Source of the DNA: Vibrio gigantis
GTDB lineage: Bacteria > Pseudomonadota > Gammaproteobacteria > Enterobacterales > Vibrionaceae
Direction: 5' to 3'
Assembly: GCF_024347515.1 (NCBI RefSeq)
Contig: NZ_AP025492.1
Span: forward strand, 2,604,001 to 2,668,000
Length of the DNA: 64,000 nucleotides
Shown: positions 1 to 8,931 of the stretch, in pieces
Layout: every line of letters begins with the position of its first letter
Position numbering within the stretch: the first letter of the stretch is position 1
Notes under the pieces: generated by a model
Seen by the model: the letters and a program-made list of their open reading frames with translations, nothing else
Told to the model about the DNA's origin: nothing
Database searches by the model: none
Position numbers and translations under genes: made by a program

Positions 1-706
1 TCATTAGAGCATGAGCAATATCAGCATCTAAACGATCAAAGATTGGCTCACCAAGGCCTACAGGCACTTTAGTCGCAACCACTTGAATCTTCGCACCGAT
101 CGAGTTGCCTTCTTTTAGCAAGTCACGAATCAGTTGGTCGAATTCAGGCACTTTGTCGGCATCTGGACAGAAAAAAGCGTTGTTTTCGATCTCGTTCCAA
201 TCGACTTTATCAATTGAGATATCACCCATTTGAGAAAGGTATGCTTGGATTTCAACACCAAATTCTTGTTTTAGGTATTTCTTCGCAATAGCACCCGCAG
301 CAACACGCATTGCAGTTTCACGAGCTGAAGAACGACCACCACCACGGTAATCACGCACACCGTACTTTTGATGGTACGTATAGTCAGCGTGTCCAGGACG
401 GAACTTGTCTTTAATTTCGGAATAGTCTTTAGAGCGTTGGTCTGTATTTTCGATCAATAGACCAATAGAAGTACCCGTAGTTTGGCCTTCAAATACACCT
501 GATAAAATCTTTACTTCATCGGCTTCACGGCGAGCCGTTGTATAACGTGAAGTACCAGGGCGACGACGATCCAAATCTCTTTGAAGGTCTGCTTCGGTAA
601 TTTCTAATCCTGGTGGGCACCCATCTACGATACATCCTAGTGCGATACCGTGACTTTCTCCGAACGTGGTCACGCGGAAATGTTGTCCGATACTGTTTCC
701 TGCCAT
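1..706 (-). CDS. aroC: Chorismate synthase (partial, C-terminus outside window)
   Basis: This enzyme converts 5-enolpyruvylshikimate-3-phosphate to chorismate, the last common step of aromatic amino acid, folate and ubiquinone synthesis, using reduced FMN. Read from the start codon at 706, the protein begins [20 protein letters not shown], the typical chorismate synthase N-terminus with the GESHG signature. Further in are the Arg-rich SGRSS-type segment and the R-P-G-H-A-D-Y-T motif. About 235 codons are present of a usual ~360, with no stop before the window edge. An intrinsic terminator lies upstream, so it probably has its own promoter in 707-930. Confidence 0.95.
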   Translation of the reverse strand, partial: MAGNSIGQHFRVTTFGESHGIALGCIVDGCPPGLEITEADLQRDLDRRRPGTSRYTTARREADEVKILSGVFEGQTTGTSIGLLIENTDQRSKDYSEIKDKFRPGHADYTYHQKYGVRDYRGGGRSSARETAMRVAAGAIAKKYLKQEFGVEIQAYLSQMGDISIDKVDWNEIENNAFFCPDADKVPEFDQLIRDLLKEGNSIGAKIQVVATKVPVGLGEPIFDRLDADIAHALM

Positions 707-932
707 TACTTCCTCTAAATCAGCTATTGAGCAGAAGGTTTGATTCCTAAACCGGCTGGCTAATAGCTTTACTTGTCTATTCTTCGTGAATTCATAGTGG
801 CTTTATTACCAAATGATGTAAACCCCAAAAAACGAACAATTTTAACTTTCTATTACATGAGCCGAATGAAATGAATAACGTAGGAAAATGAGTGGCGCTT
901 TAACAAGAGTATTTTTATTATGGTAGGAAAGC

Positions 933-969
933 AAAAAACCCGACAACTCGGAGAGTTATCGGGTTTCTT
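933..969 (-). terminator. Intrinsic terminator after tRNA-Arg
   Basis: An 11-bp stem (CCCGATAACTC pairing with GAGTTGTCGGG, one G-U pair) with a short loop is followed on the minus strand by a T run. It lies just 3' of the tRNA and upstream of aroC, so it should end the tRNA transcript. Confidence 0.8.
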
Positions 970-976
970 TAAATAA

Positions 977-1053
977 TGGCACGCCCTGAAGGATTCGAAC
1001 CTTCGACCACCTCCTTAGAAGGGAGGTGCTCTATCCAGCTGAGCTAAGGGCGC
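977..1053 (-). tRNA. tRNA-Arg (anticodon TCT)
   Basis: A 77-nt cloverleaf read on the minus strand: acceptor GCGCCCT pairing with AGGGCGT, a GCTC/GAGC D stem, an anticodon stem CCTCC/GGAGG enclosing CTTCTAA (anticodon TCT), a GGTTCGAATCC T-arm, and an encoded CCA end. It decodes AGA/AGG. The terminator at 933-969 follows it directly. Confidence 0.95.
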
Positions 1054-1168
1054 GCTACAGGAACGAATTATACGAATTCGAATCAGTAAAGCAACGGCTT
1101 TATGTAACATTCTGATCTAAGTGAGTAAAAAAAGGGCAACAAACATATAAGTGTTGGAAAATAGAACA

Positions 1169-1184
1169 AAGCAAACGTTTGCTT
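1169..1184 (+). promoter_or_regulatory. Candidate PurR operator upstream of folD
   Basis: A perfect 16-bp palindrome, AAGCAAACGTTTGCTT, lies about 80 bp before the folD start. It matches the gamma-proteobacterial PurR consensus (ANGCAANCGNTTNCNT) at every fixed position. PurR control would fit because folD supplies 10-formyl-THF for purine synthesis. The operator assignment is inferred from the match alone. Confidence 0.7.
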
Positions 1185-1264
1185 GATGGTAATCAAAAAG
1201 ATTTTCTGGAATAATGCGCCAAAAACATCAGCCACTAACTTGAATATCAATACTAAGGAAATTC

Positions 1265-2122
1265 ATGACTGCTCAAAATATTGATGGAAAGCTAATTTCT
1301 CAAACGGTTCGCTCTGAAGTTGCTGCACGTGTAAAAGCTCGTACTGAAGCTGGATTACGCGCTCCGGGCCTAGCGGTTGTTTTAGTGGGTGAAGACCCTG
1401 CTTCTCAGGTTTACGTTGGAAGTAAACGTAAAGCATGTGAAGAAGTTGGCTTCGTATCTAAATCTTACGATTTGCCAGCCACTGCGACAGAAGATGAACT
1501 GTTAACATTAGTAGACCAACTGAACCAAGACCCAGAGATCGACGGTATTCTGGTTCAACTGCCTCTACCTGCTGGCATTGATAGCACTCACGTTCTTGAG
1601 CGTATCACGCCAGAGAAAGACGTTGATGGCTTCCACCCATACAATGTCGGCCGTTTGGCTCAGCGTATGCCTAAGCTTCGCTCTTGCACGCCAAAAGGTA
1701 TCATCACGCTGCTTGACCGTTACAACATCGACTTACGTGGTAAGCACGCGGTTGTGGTTGGCGCTTCAAACATCGTGGGCCGTCCAATGACCCTAGAATT
1801 GCTTCTAGCAGGTTGTACAACGACAACGTGTCACCGCTTCACCAAAGACCTTGAAGGCCACGTACGTCAAGCAGACGTTGTTGTGGTTGCCGTTGGTAAG
1901 CCTAACTTCATTCCAGGTGCTTGGATTAAGAAAGGTGCCGTTGTGGTCGATGTTGGTATCAACCGTTTAGAATCTGGCAAGCTAGTGGGTGACGTCGAAT
2001 ACGACGTAGCGAAAGAGAGCGCAAGCTTCATCACGCCAGTACCGGGCGGTGTTGGCCCAATGACAGTGGCGAGCCTAATCGAGAACACAATGATCGCTTG
2101 TGAGCAATTTCACTCCAAATAA
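1265..2122 (+). CDS. folD: Bifunctional methylene-THF dehydrogenase / methenyl-THF cyclohydrolase
   Basis: FolD oxidises 5,10-methylene-THF to methenyl-THF with NADP and hydrolyses it to 10-formyl-THF, feeding purine and formyl-Met synthesis in the cytosol. The 285-aa protein has the family's usual length. Visible motifs are [13 protein letters not shown] (catalytic Lys and Tyr), QLPLP, DKDVDGF-type [12 protein letters not shown], the Rossmann segment [11 protein letters not shown], and [10 protein letters not shown] near the C-terminus. AAGGAAA sits ahead of the ATG. A PurR-like palindrome lies upstream and a strong terminator downstream, so it is probably monocistronic. Confidence 0.97.
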   Translation: MTAQNIDGKLISQTVRSEVAARVKARTEAGLRAPGLAVVLVGEDPASQVYVGSKRKACEEVGFVSKSYDLPATATEDELLTLVDQLNQDPEIDGILVQLPLPAGIDSTHVLERITPEKDVDGFHPYNVGRLAQRMPKLRSCTPKGIITLLDRYNIDLRGKHAVVVGASNIVGRPMTLELLLAGCTTTTCHRFTKDLEGHVRQADVVVVAVGKPNFIPGAWIKKGAVVVDVGINRLESGKLVGDVEYDVAKESASFITPVPGGVGPMTVASLIENTMIACEQFHSK

Positions 2123-2151
2123 TCTGCGACCGACAGTACAAATAGAATTAG

Positions 2152-2185
2152 AAAGCCGCAACGTGAAGAACGTTGCGGCTTTTTT
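2152..2185 (+). terminator. Intrinsic terminator of folD
   Basis: A 12-bp G/C-rich stem (AAAGCCGCAACG / CGTTGCGGCTTT) with a TGAAGAA loop and a T6 tract, 30 bp after the folD stop. It may also help end the convergent antiporter gene. Confidence 0.9.
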
Positions 2186-2200
2186 GATAAAGAATACTTG

Positions 2201-4006
2201 CTACTTATCTGGAGTCTCGACCTGCTCTGACGGCGGCAACAAACTGATGATCTCGCACTCCGTTGATATCAGTTTTTCCAAATCGGAACCTTGTGTTATT
2301 AATCGGAAATCACCACCAGAAATCACCCCAAGAGGAATCGCTTTCGGGTACAGCGCATTAAACTCATTCAGATCAAATGCCTCTGTTAGCCCTGTGCTCT
2401 TAATTTGACTGCCTTGAGCCATTAACGAATTAAGCTTGGAGTAAGTAACCCCTTCCGAAAACAGACTTCGGTTGCCATCGCGGCTCACTTGATGCCTTTC
2501 ATGCTTAGTCTCTGACGATTCAAGCTCAAACACCTTATTGGCACCAAATTCATCTTGGTAGTGCATGCTGACTAACGGGTTGGTTTGACGATAAGGCGAG
2601 ACGATCATTGCACGCCCTATCCCATCCAATTCCAAATTGTTTTCCGCATGGCTTGAGGCTGGGTTACCAAAATAGACATTCAAACTCTCCATACGAGCCA
2701 AGCGAATGCTTTCCCAGTTGGTATCGGCAAGCACACTATTGATATTGTGAGTCGCGAGTACCTTGGCAAACTGCCTAGCAAAGTGAGTCGCGCCAAAAAA
2801 GATCACCCCTTGTGCTTTCTCTTGAGTCACACCTAACCTTCTCGCCCACCAGCTTGCGGTTAAACTTTGAATAACAACCGTGCCGATAATGACCAAGAAC
2901 ACCATTGGCACCAGTAAATCCGCACCTTCAATTAATTGCTTCTCTTGAAGCTTGATTGCAAACAGAGAAGAAACCGCGGCTGCAACGATCCCGCGCGGTG
3001 CCATCCAGCTCAGAAACCACTTATCCGCAGAGGTAAGATTTGTGCCGATCCCGCTGATCCACACACTTAAAGGGCGCGCCACTAGCATCACTACCGCTAA
3101 CAGACCAACCCCACCCCAACCTATCGAGAGAAAGGTTCCCGAATCGAGTCGGCTGGCTAGCAAAATAAACAACGCAGAAATGAGTAGTACGGTAAGAGTT
3201 TCTTTGAATTCGATGATGTCTTCGATGTCCAAGCCCTTCACATTAGCAAGCCAGATCCCCATGATGGTCACCGTTAACAAGCCTGACTCTTCACTCAAAT
3301 CATTAGAGAACGAGAACGCCGCCAACATTAACGTCAGCACCGCCACATTACGTAGATAGTGAGGCACCCAATGCCCTTGCAGCATCTTGGCAATCAAATG
3401 GCCACCGATAATCCCTAAGCCTAAACCAATGGCTAAGGTTAATCCTAGAGCTAACAGTACATGTCCTGTAGGGTCGGCTGAAGAGACAATGTATTCGTAA
3501 ACAAGGACTGCAAACAGAGCGCCAATGGGATCAATCACAATCCCTTCCCATCGCAAAATGCTGCCAAGAGAAGCCTTGGGCTGAATACTACGCAGCATGG
3601 GCACAATCACCGTCGGCCCTGTCACCACTACCAAGGCACCGAATAGCGCCGCTAATGGCCAACTGAAGTTAACAAAGTAGTAAGCACCAACAACAATGCA
3701 CGCCCACGTAATTAACATGCCGAAACTCACAAGGTGAGTCACCATGCGACCATGACCTCTGATTTCCTTAAAATTCAGGGTTAACGCCCCTTCAAACAGA
3801 ATGATGGCGACACCTAGTGAAATCATAGGAAACAGAACATCACCGAAAATAGCATCGGGATTCAGGATATTCAGGCCAGGACCTAACAACAGGCCGACGA
3901 TAAGGAGAGGAAGAATAGCAGGAAGACGTAAGCGCCAACCTAACAATTGACACGTTAAAGACAGCAGCCCAATTAACGCCAAGGATGAAGTAATCGACAA
4001 ATCCAT
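2201..4006 (-). CDS. CPA1-family cation:proton antiporter with C-terminal Rossmann domain
   Basis: A 601-aa inner-membrane protein. About the first 390 residues are a run of hydrophobic helices of the Na+/H+ exchanger type, including LGVAIILFEGALTL, VVVTGPTVIVPMLR and EGIVIDPIGALFAVL. Residues from about 400 (GVIFFGATHFARQFAKVL) resemble a TrkA-N-like nucleotide-binding fold with a degenerate glycine motif, and a polar tail follows. Such proteins exchange Na+ or K+ for H+ in pH and salt homeostasis; the ion cannot be told from sequence. It is convergent with folD and appears monocistronic. Confidence 0.85.
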   Translation of the reverse strand: MDLSITSSLALIGLLSLTCQLLGWRLRLPAILPLLIVGLLLGPGLNILNPDAIFGDVLFPMISLGVAIILFEGALTLNFKEIRGHGRMVTHLVSFGMLITWACIVVGAYYFVNFSWPLAALFGALVVVTGPTVIVPMLRSIQPKASLGSILRWEGIVIDPIGALFAVLVYEYIVSSADPTGHVLLALGLTLAIGLGLGIIGGHLIAKMLQGHWVPHYLRNVAVLTLMLAAFSFSNDLSEESGLLTVTIMGIWLANVKGLDIEDIIEFKETLTVLLISALFILLASRLDSGTFLSIGWGGVGLLAVVMLVARPLSVWISGIGTNLTSADKWFLSWMAPRGIVAAAVSSLFAIKLQEKQLIEGADLLVPMVFLVIIGTVVIQSLTASWWARRLGVTQEKAQGVIFFGATHFARQFAKVLATHNINSVLADTNWESIRLARMESLNVYFGNPASSHAENNLELDGIGRAMIVSPYRQTNPLVSMHYQDEFGANKVFELESSETKHERHQVSRDGNRSLFSEGVTYSKLNSLMAQGSQIKSTGLTEAFDLNEFNALYPKAIPLGVISGGDFRLITQGSDLEKLISTECEIISLLPPSEQVETPDK

Positions 4007-4221
4007 TTGTGCCCCTAAAAGGTTTGCACCACACCCTGTGGTACAAACTTATTAACTGAATAAGAAAAACTACGTCATTACACTATAGGATCTCTTTATC
4101 ACACTAACCGAATATTATTGTGATTAATCAGTCACTTTACTAATGGGCAGCACAGTATTAAAGATCTAACTGGGTACTTAGAACCCAGCTAGAAAACACT
4201 TATCAATTAACGAGGAGGGGC

Positions 4222-5430
4222 TTAAAGAGAAAGCACCACGCCAGCAATCGCTGCGCTCATTAAGTTGGCAAGTACACCCGCACAAATCGCTTTAAAGCCG
4301 TATTGTGAGATGAAAGAACGACGCTCTGGAACTAAGCTACCCAGACCACCAATCAGAATGGCCATTGTAGAGATGTTGGCAAAACCACATAGTGCAAAAG
4401 TAACGATCGCTTTTGAGTGCTCACTCAGTGCGTCTTTTACGTCCATTAACTGGATAAAAGCCACAAACTCGTTCACAACGATCTTGTTACCGATCAGCGA
4501 GCCTGCAACAACAGCCTCAGACCATGGCACACCGATCAGCCATGCAACGGGTGCGAACACATAACCTAGGATAAGTTCGAAGCTTAGGTTTACGCCGAAC
4601 CAGCCACCAACAATACCTAATAAGCCATTCAGCATCGCAATCACACTGATAAAGGCGAGAAGTGTCGCACCCACCGCAACGGCAATACGAAGTCCAGACA
4701 TAGCCCCATCTGCCATTGCCTCAACTACGTTTGTTGCTCGTGGAATTTCAACATCAGATTCAATGTTTTCTTGTGCGTCATCTGGGCTACCAGGTACTAG
4801 GATTTTTGCCATCAATAGACCAGCTGGTGCTGACATGAATGCAGCTGCAATCAGGTAGTTTAGGTCTACACCTAGTGACGCATAACCCACCAGCGTGCCA
4901 CCCGCTACAGATGCCAAACCACACACCATCACAGCAAACAATTGTGAATCCGTCATATGCTTTAGATAAGGTTTAACCACCAATGGCGCTTCAATCATGC
5001 CCACAAAGATATTCGCAGTCGCAGACAGTGATTCCGCACGACCTGTGCCCAAGAATTTTTGTAGAGCACCACCAATAAGGTTGATCACCTTTGGCATAAA
5101 GCCGATGTGGTACAAACCAGAGATCAATGCAGAGAAAAAGATAATGATGCCTAAAACATTAATCGCGAAAACAAATCCGTTATTCGTTAGGCCACCAAAT
5201 AGGAAGTTAATCCCTTCTTGACCGTAGTTGATCAAGCTAGATACCGCACCTGTAGCTGCATTCAACGCTTCTTTACCCATTGGTACATACAGAACCAATA
5301 GCGCGAATGAGATTTGTAATAAGAAAGCCAAAGAGACTGTTCTTAATGGAATATTTTTTCTGTCCGTAGATAGTAACCAAGCGGCAACTAAAATAGTGAT
5401 AATTCCAAGTAGGGAAGCCATGTGCGTCAA
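4222..5430 (-). CDS. nupC: Concentrative nucleoside transporter (NupC/CNT family)
   Basis: A 402-aa sodium- or proton-coupled nucleoside importer of the inner membrane. Family features are GRAESLSATANIFVG (HP1 region), EAPLVVKPYL, NEFVAF (TM7) and CGFANIS...AILIGGLGSL (HP2/TM8). Compared with the V. cholerae CNT of known structure as I recall it, the HP1 Gln-Thr-Glu triad is Met-Ile-Glu here (residues 145-147) and the Ser of the Asn-x-x-Ser motif is Thr355. Glu147, Glu321 and Asn352 are kept. Those changed positions contact the nucleobase or ribose, so specificity may differ from uridine-type CNTs. A LysR gene follows on the same strand. Confidence 0.88.
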   Translation of the reverse strand: MTHMASLLGIITILVAAWLLSTDRKNIPLRTVSLAFLLQISFALLVLYVPMGKEALNAATGAVSSLINYGQEGINFLFGGLTNNGFVFAINVLGIIIFFSALISGLYHIGFMPKVINLIGGALQKFLGTGRAESLSATANIFVGMIEAPLVVKPYLKHMTDSQLFAVMVCGLASVAGGTLVGYASLGVDLNYLIAAAFMSAPAGLLMAKILVPGSPDDAQENIESDVEIPRATNVVEAMADGAMSGLRIAVAVGATLLAFISVIAMLNGLLGIVGGWFGVNLSFELILGYVFAPVAWLIGVPWSEAVVAGSLIGNKIVVNEFVAFIQLMDVKDALSEHSKAIVTFALCGFANISTMAILIGGLGSLVPERRSFISQYGFKAICAGVLANLMSAAIAGVVLSL

Positions 5431-5588
5431 CCTAAAAGTTGTAGATAGGAAAGGCGACGCATTCTATAGAGGAAATCGTTTGCGGCAAGTCTCGGTTGTT
5501 AACGCGATGTTGGGGTAATCATCTTTAAGCAGTGATATAAATTAAGCTGTTGAATTTTAACCAATAACTTTGATTAAAAAGCATACTT

Positions 5589-5602
5589 TTTCCATATGGA
5601 AA
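5589..5602. promoter_or_regulatory. Perfect 14-bp palindrome between LysR gene and nupC
   Basis: TTTCCATATGGAAA is a perfect dyad in the A/T-rich spacer between the 3' end of the LysR gene and the upstream side of nupC. It could be an operator, but no regulator is identifiable from it. Confidence 0.3.
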
Positions 5603-5626
5603 TTATATTTATAGGTTTGGAAACAG

Positions 5627-6571
5627 TTAACGATGCAGTTCCACGCACGTTTTGAGGTTTTTGTCCCAGTACGTCGGCGATCCGATATGATCTTTAATGA
5701 ACTCAATCACCGCAGAAAGCTTCTTCGGCATGTTCTTTCTACTCGGATACACGGCATAAAATGGCATTAATTGGCTAGCTCGCCATTCAGGCAATACTTG
5801 AATTAATTTGCCCGTTCTAAACTCTTCTTTAACTAAGTAAGTCGCCAGATAAGCAACGCCCCACCCTGATACAGCCGCGTCTCGTACTGCCTCAGCTAAA
5901 TCGACTGAGTAATCGCCTGCCACTTTGACGCTGAGGTTTTCTTGCCCGTTATCAAACGCCCACGATGTGTAGTCCCGTTCTCGGCTACGATAGATAAGAC
6001 AGTTGTGGTCAATCAGATCCGACGGTACGTGCGGGGTCCCAGCCTTAATCAAATAATCCGGTGATGCGGCCACCACAAACTGACTATCTGCTAATCGCTG
6101 CGCAATGTAACCTTCAGGCAAGTCTTCATTATTGGTGATCCAGAGATCCAAGCGCTCTTCAATCATATCCACTTTGTAGTCGAACAAGTGCACCTCGATT
6201 CTCAACTGAGGGTAAAGCTGTCTGAGCTCATCAATCGCCGGAATAATATGCAAGGTGCCAAATGACTGCGACAATCCAACGCGCAATATTCCAGAGATAT
6301 CATCACGCTGGCTGTCCATATCCATTTGAGCCGCTTTTACCGTGTTAAACAGTTGCTCACAGTGCTTATAGAACACTTCCCCCGCTTCCGTTAGCGTGAG
6401 GCTACGTGTGGTTCGTTGTACCAACTTGATACCAATAGAGTCTTCAAGCAAAGCAACTTGTTTACTGATATGAGACACCGAAACGTTCAAGCTTTTCGCA
6501 GCACTGGTAAAACCTTCATGCTTGATCAGCGCATGGAATATCACCATCTGCGCGGCTCTATCTGTTAGCAC
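5627..6571 (-). CDS. LysR-family transcriptional regulator
   Basis: A 314-aa regulator with an N-terminal winged HTH (AAKSLNVSVSHISKQVALLE followed by GIKLVQRTTRSLTLTEAG) and a substrate-binding domain from about residue 90. I chose the GTG start at 6571, giving MLTDRAAQMVIFHALIKHEG, because AAAGGTGG lies 5 nt upstream. The longer open frame back to 6664 runs through the upstream gene's terminator. The nearest possible target is nupC, but it is encoded on the same strand upstream and not divergently, so the target is unknown. Confidence 0.88.
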   Translation of the reverse strand: MLTDRAAQMVIFHALIKHEGFTSAAKSLNVSVSHISKQVALLEDSIGIKLVQRTTRSLTLTEAGEVFYKHCEQLFNTVKAAQMDMDSQRDDISGILRVGLSQSFGTLHIIPAIDELRQLYPQLRIEVHLFDYKVDMIEERLDLWITNNEDLPEGYIAQRLADSQFVVAASPDYLIKAGTPHVPSDLIDHNCLIYRSRERDYTSWAFDNGQENLSVKVAGDYSVDLAEAVRDAAVSGWGVAYLATYLVKEEFRTGKLIQVLPEWRASQLMPFYAVYPSRKNMPKKLSAVIEFIKDHIGSPTYWDKNLKTCVELHR

Positions 6572-6607
6572 AAGACCACCTTTAAAATCTCTGAAATATA
6601 AAATTAA

Positions 6608-6640
6608 ATAAAACAAAAAGGACTCCGAAGAGTCCTTTAG
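6608..6640 (-). terminator. Intrinsic terminator of the transglycosylase gene
   Basis: A perfect 9-bp stem AAAGGACTC/GAGTCCTTT with a 4-nt loop, followed on the minus strand by TTTTTGTTTT. It separates the transglycosylase gene from the LysR gene. Confidence 0.85.
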
Positions 6641-6707
6641 TTCGTTCTGCCTATGGTAGGCCAAATGCTATCAAAGCGAGCCATACCAATTAATAAAATT
6701 CAGTCTA

Positions 6708-7706
6708 CTAATCAAACTTGATTCTGTCTGCTAGATGGCTGACTGCCAAAGCAAAGTAGTAAGAACGATTCCACTTCATTAATACATTGTAGTTGTTGTA
6801 AACGAGGTAAGAACGACCCGCTTCGTCATCTGGCATGATTAACCAAGCTTTAATGTCTTCATTGAGGTTTGGCAATGGGCGATCGTCATAACGCTTGATA
6901 CCTAGTTCAGACCACTCTTTTAGGTATTTCGCTTTGTCTTCAGATCGACCTTGCAAATCAATAGACACCGTTGATGGTACGTGAACCTGACGGCCCCAAG
7001 TGTACTTGTCATCCCAACCAGATTGACTCAGATAATTCGCCGCCGAGGCAAATACATCTTCTTCAGTACCCCAGATATCTTTCTTACCATCGCCATTACC
7101 ATCTGCGGCATACGCTAAGAATGAGCTCGGCATAAACTGAGGCTGACCCATTGCACCAGCCCAAGAGCCTTTCATCTCTTTAGGTGTGATATGGCCTTGG
7201 TCAAGAATGGTTAACGCCGCCATCGCTTCGCTGCGGAAAAACGCCTCTCTGCGCCCTTCGTAAGCCATGGTCGTTAAAGCGTCGATTACGCTGTAATTAC
7301 CGGTGAACTTACCGAAGTTACTCTCAACACCCCATAGCGCGACAATGAATCGCGGCTGAACGCCATATTCATCACCAATACGTTTTAACGCTGTATAATG
7401 CTTCTTATAAAGTGACCTTGCTTGCTTCACTTTCCAATCTGGTACCGCTCGTGGAATGTATTCATCCAGAGTCAGCTTTTTCTCCGGTTGGTTTTTATCC
7501 GCTTTGACCGCTCTTGGTTTAAACGTCACACCATCAAAGGCTTCATCAATGATCGCTTCAGAGATGCCTTCTTCACGGCCTTGTTGCTTTAGTTTTTCTA
7601 CATATTGCTCGAAACTCAGTTCTTGAGCGTGTACTGAGCCAATGGCCAAGCTATTACCTAAAAGTAATGCCGACACCGCCAATATGCTTTTCGAAAATTT
7701 ACTCAA
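6708..7706 (-). CDS. MltB-family lytic murein transglycosylase
   Basis: A 332-aa periplasmic enzyme that cleaves the MurNAc-GlcNAc bond of peptidoglycan, forming 1,6-anhydroMurNAc. A signal peptide (about residues 1-28, ending SVHAQ) lacks a lipobox Cys, so it should be soluble, unlike E. coli MltB. The catalytic Glu is Glu128 in ALWGVESNFG, and GAMGQPQFMPSSF, YAADGNGDGKKDIW and ANYLSQSGW are family motifs. The start codon appears to be TTG, supported by a very strong AAGGAGGAG ribosome site. It is 30 bp downstream of ycgL on the same strand and may be co-transcribed with it. Confidence 0.92.
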   Translation of the reverse strand: MSKFSKSILAVSALLLGNSLAIGSVHAQELSFEQYVEKLKQQGREEGISEAIIDEAFDGVTFKPRAVKADKNQPEKKLTLDEYIPRAVPDWKVKQARSLYKKHYTALKRIGDEYGVQPRFIVALWGVESNFGKFTGNYSVIDALTTMAYEGRREAFFRSEAMAALTILDQGHITPKEMKGSWAGAMGQPQFMPSSFLAYAADGNGDGKKDIWGTEEDVFASAANYLSQSGWDDKYTWGRQVHVPSTVSIDLQGRSEDKAKYLKEWSELGIKRYDDRPLPNLNEDIKAWLIMPDDEAGRSYLVYNNYNVLMKWNRSYYFALAVSHLADRIKFD

Positions 7707-7736
7707 CGATCACTCCTCCTTGAATTGAGGTGGCTA

Positions 7737-8027
7737 TCACTCTTCGTCTTCAGATTTCTGTTGAGCTTTACGCTCTTTATGAAGTTCAAGTTCGTTAACT
7801 GGTGGTGGCGGAACTTGCAAAAAGAAACCATCGGTATTCAGTGATTCTTTCACTTTTTCGATGTTTACTTGAGCCAGTTTACGGCCATCCATTTTAATTA
7901 CCATTACAAAACTAGGTTTACCAAACATTTGCATCAATGCGTCAGGAACTTGTGAAAAATCATCCTTCTTTGGAATATAAAGGTATGTTCCTTCTTTCTT
8001 TGAGCTTTTATATATAGAACACAGCAT
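7737..8027 (-). CDS. ycgL: YcgL-domain protein
   Basis: A 96-aa protein of the YcgL family of unknown function. The N-terminus [18 protein letters not shown], the central [11 protein letters not shown] and the [14 protein letters not shown] segment are typical. As in E. coli, it lies next to and divergent from minC. The acidic C-terminal tail (KSEDEE) is probably disordered. Confidence 0.9.
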   Translation of the reverse strand: MLCSIYKSSKKEGTYLYIPKKDDFSQVPDALMQMFGKPSFVMVIKMDGRKLAQVNIEKVKESLNTDGFFLQVPPPPVNELELHKERKAQQKSEDEE

Positions 8028-8247
8028 GACAAACCTTTTTAAATGTTTATGACTACAAAACTCTCACTTGCGAGATCAATAGTTTATGTTAGGGAAATAT
8101 TGGGAACAAAACGTTCATTTGACAACAAGATTACTTGCTGTGCTTGGTCTGGGAATATAACATGATAAACCTAGTTTCAGGCAATGCCCTTTATTTTATT
8201 AATAAAGAAATTGTACCAATTCGCTATTGAGGTCCTGTAGTTTTTCG

Positions 8248-8910
8248 ATGTCTAGTAACCCAGATCTAAAAGGTAGCAGCTTTACGCTATCTGTTTTGCA
8301 CTTATCCGATGATCAAGTCGAAAATGCAGTCTCTTTTCTTCAAGAGAAAGTAGACCAAGCACCCACGTTTTTCGCTGCAGCTCCTGTTGTTATCAACATC
8401 AGCAAAGTCGCAGGCGATATCGATTTTGTGCAACTGAAAAATGGTATCTCTCAAGCGGGTATGATTCCGGTTGGCGTGGCTGGCTGTTCAGATAAACGTA
8501 TGCAAAATCTAGCGAAAGAAGCCGGTTTTGCTGTCATGACGGCAAGTAAATCTCCGTCACAAGCACCAGCCAAGATGGCGCCGATTAAAGTGATTAGAAC
8601 CCCTATTCGTTCTGGTCAGCAGGTTTATGCGAAAGATGGCGATCTATTGATTCTCAGCCATGTGAGTGCAGGCGCGGAAGTGATTGCCGATGGCAGCATC
8701 CATATTCATGGCACACTACGCGGCCGCGCAATTGCCGGTGCAAGTGGTCAAACTGAAGCAAAAATAATTTGTAATGATTTACAAGCCGAGCTGGTATCCA
8801 TTGCGGGAAATTACTGGCTCAGCGATCAAATTGAAAGCGAGTACTGGCAGAAGAAAACCATGTTCAGTATGGCAAACGATGTATTACACGTTGACGTCCT
8901 CGCAATATAA
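8248..8910 (+). CDS. minC: Septum site-determining protein MinC
   Basis: MinC is the FtsZ assembly inhibitor that MinD carries to the poles to block polar division. The 220-aa protein from the ATG at 8248 has the usual length for Vibrio. The N-terminal domain (about 1-100, starting [19 protein letters not shown]) binds FtsZ, and the C-terminal beta-helix (about 115-220, with [20 protein letters not shown]) binds MinD. An upstream in-frame TTG at 8227 would add seven residues unlike other MinC proteins. minD follows after 21 bp. Confidence 0.96.
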   Translation: MSSNPDLKGSSFTLSVLHLSDDQVENAVSFLQEKVDQAPTFFAAAPVVINISKVAGDIDFVQLKNGISQAGMIPVGVAGCSDKRMQNLAKEAGFAVMTASKSPSQAPAKMAPIKVIRTPIRSGQQVYAKDGDLLILSHVSAGAEVIADGSIHIHGTLRGRAIAGASGQTEAKIICNDLQAELVSIAGNYWLSDQIESEYWQKKTMFSMANDVLHVDVLAI

Positions 8911-8931
8911 GAGAAATAAAAGGAAAACAGA

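Noticed and set aside
2952..3359. 135-aa plus-strand ORF opposite the CPA1 antiporter
   Set aside because: Antisense shadow of a hydrophobic coding region, with no ribosome site.
4170..4188. Terminator after nupC (CTGGGT/ACCCAG hairpin)
   Set aside because: The stem is only 6 bp and the minus strand has no proper T tract, so I did not list it.
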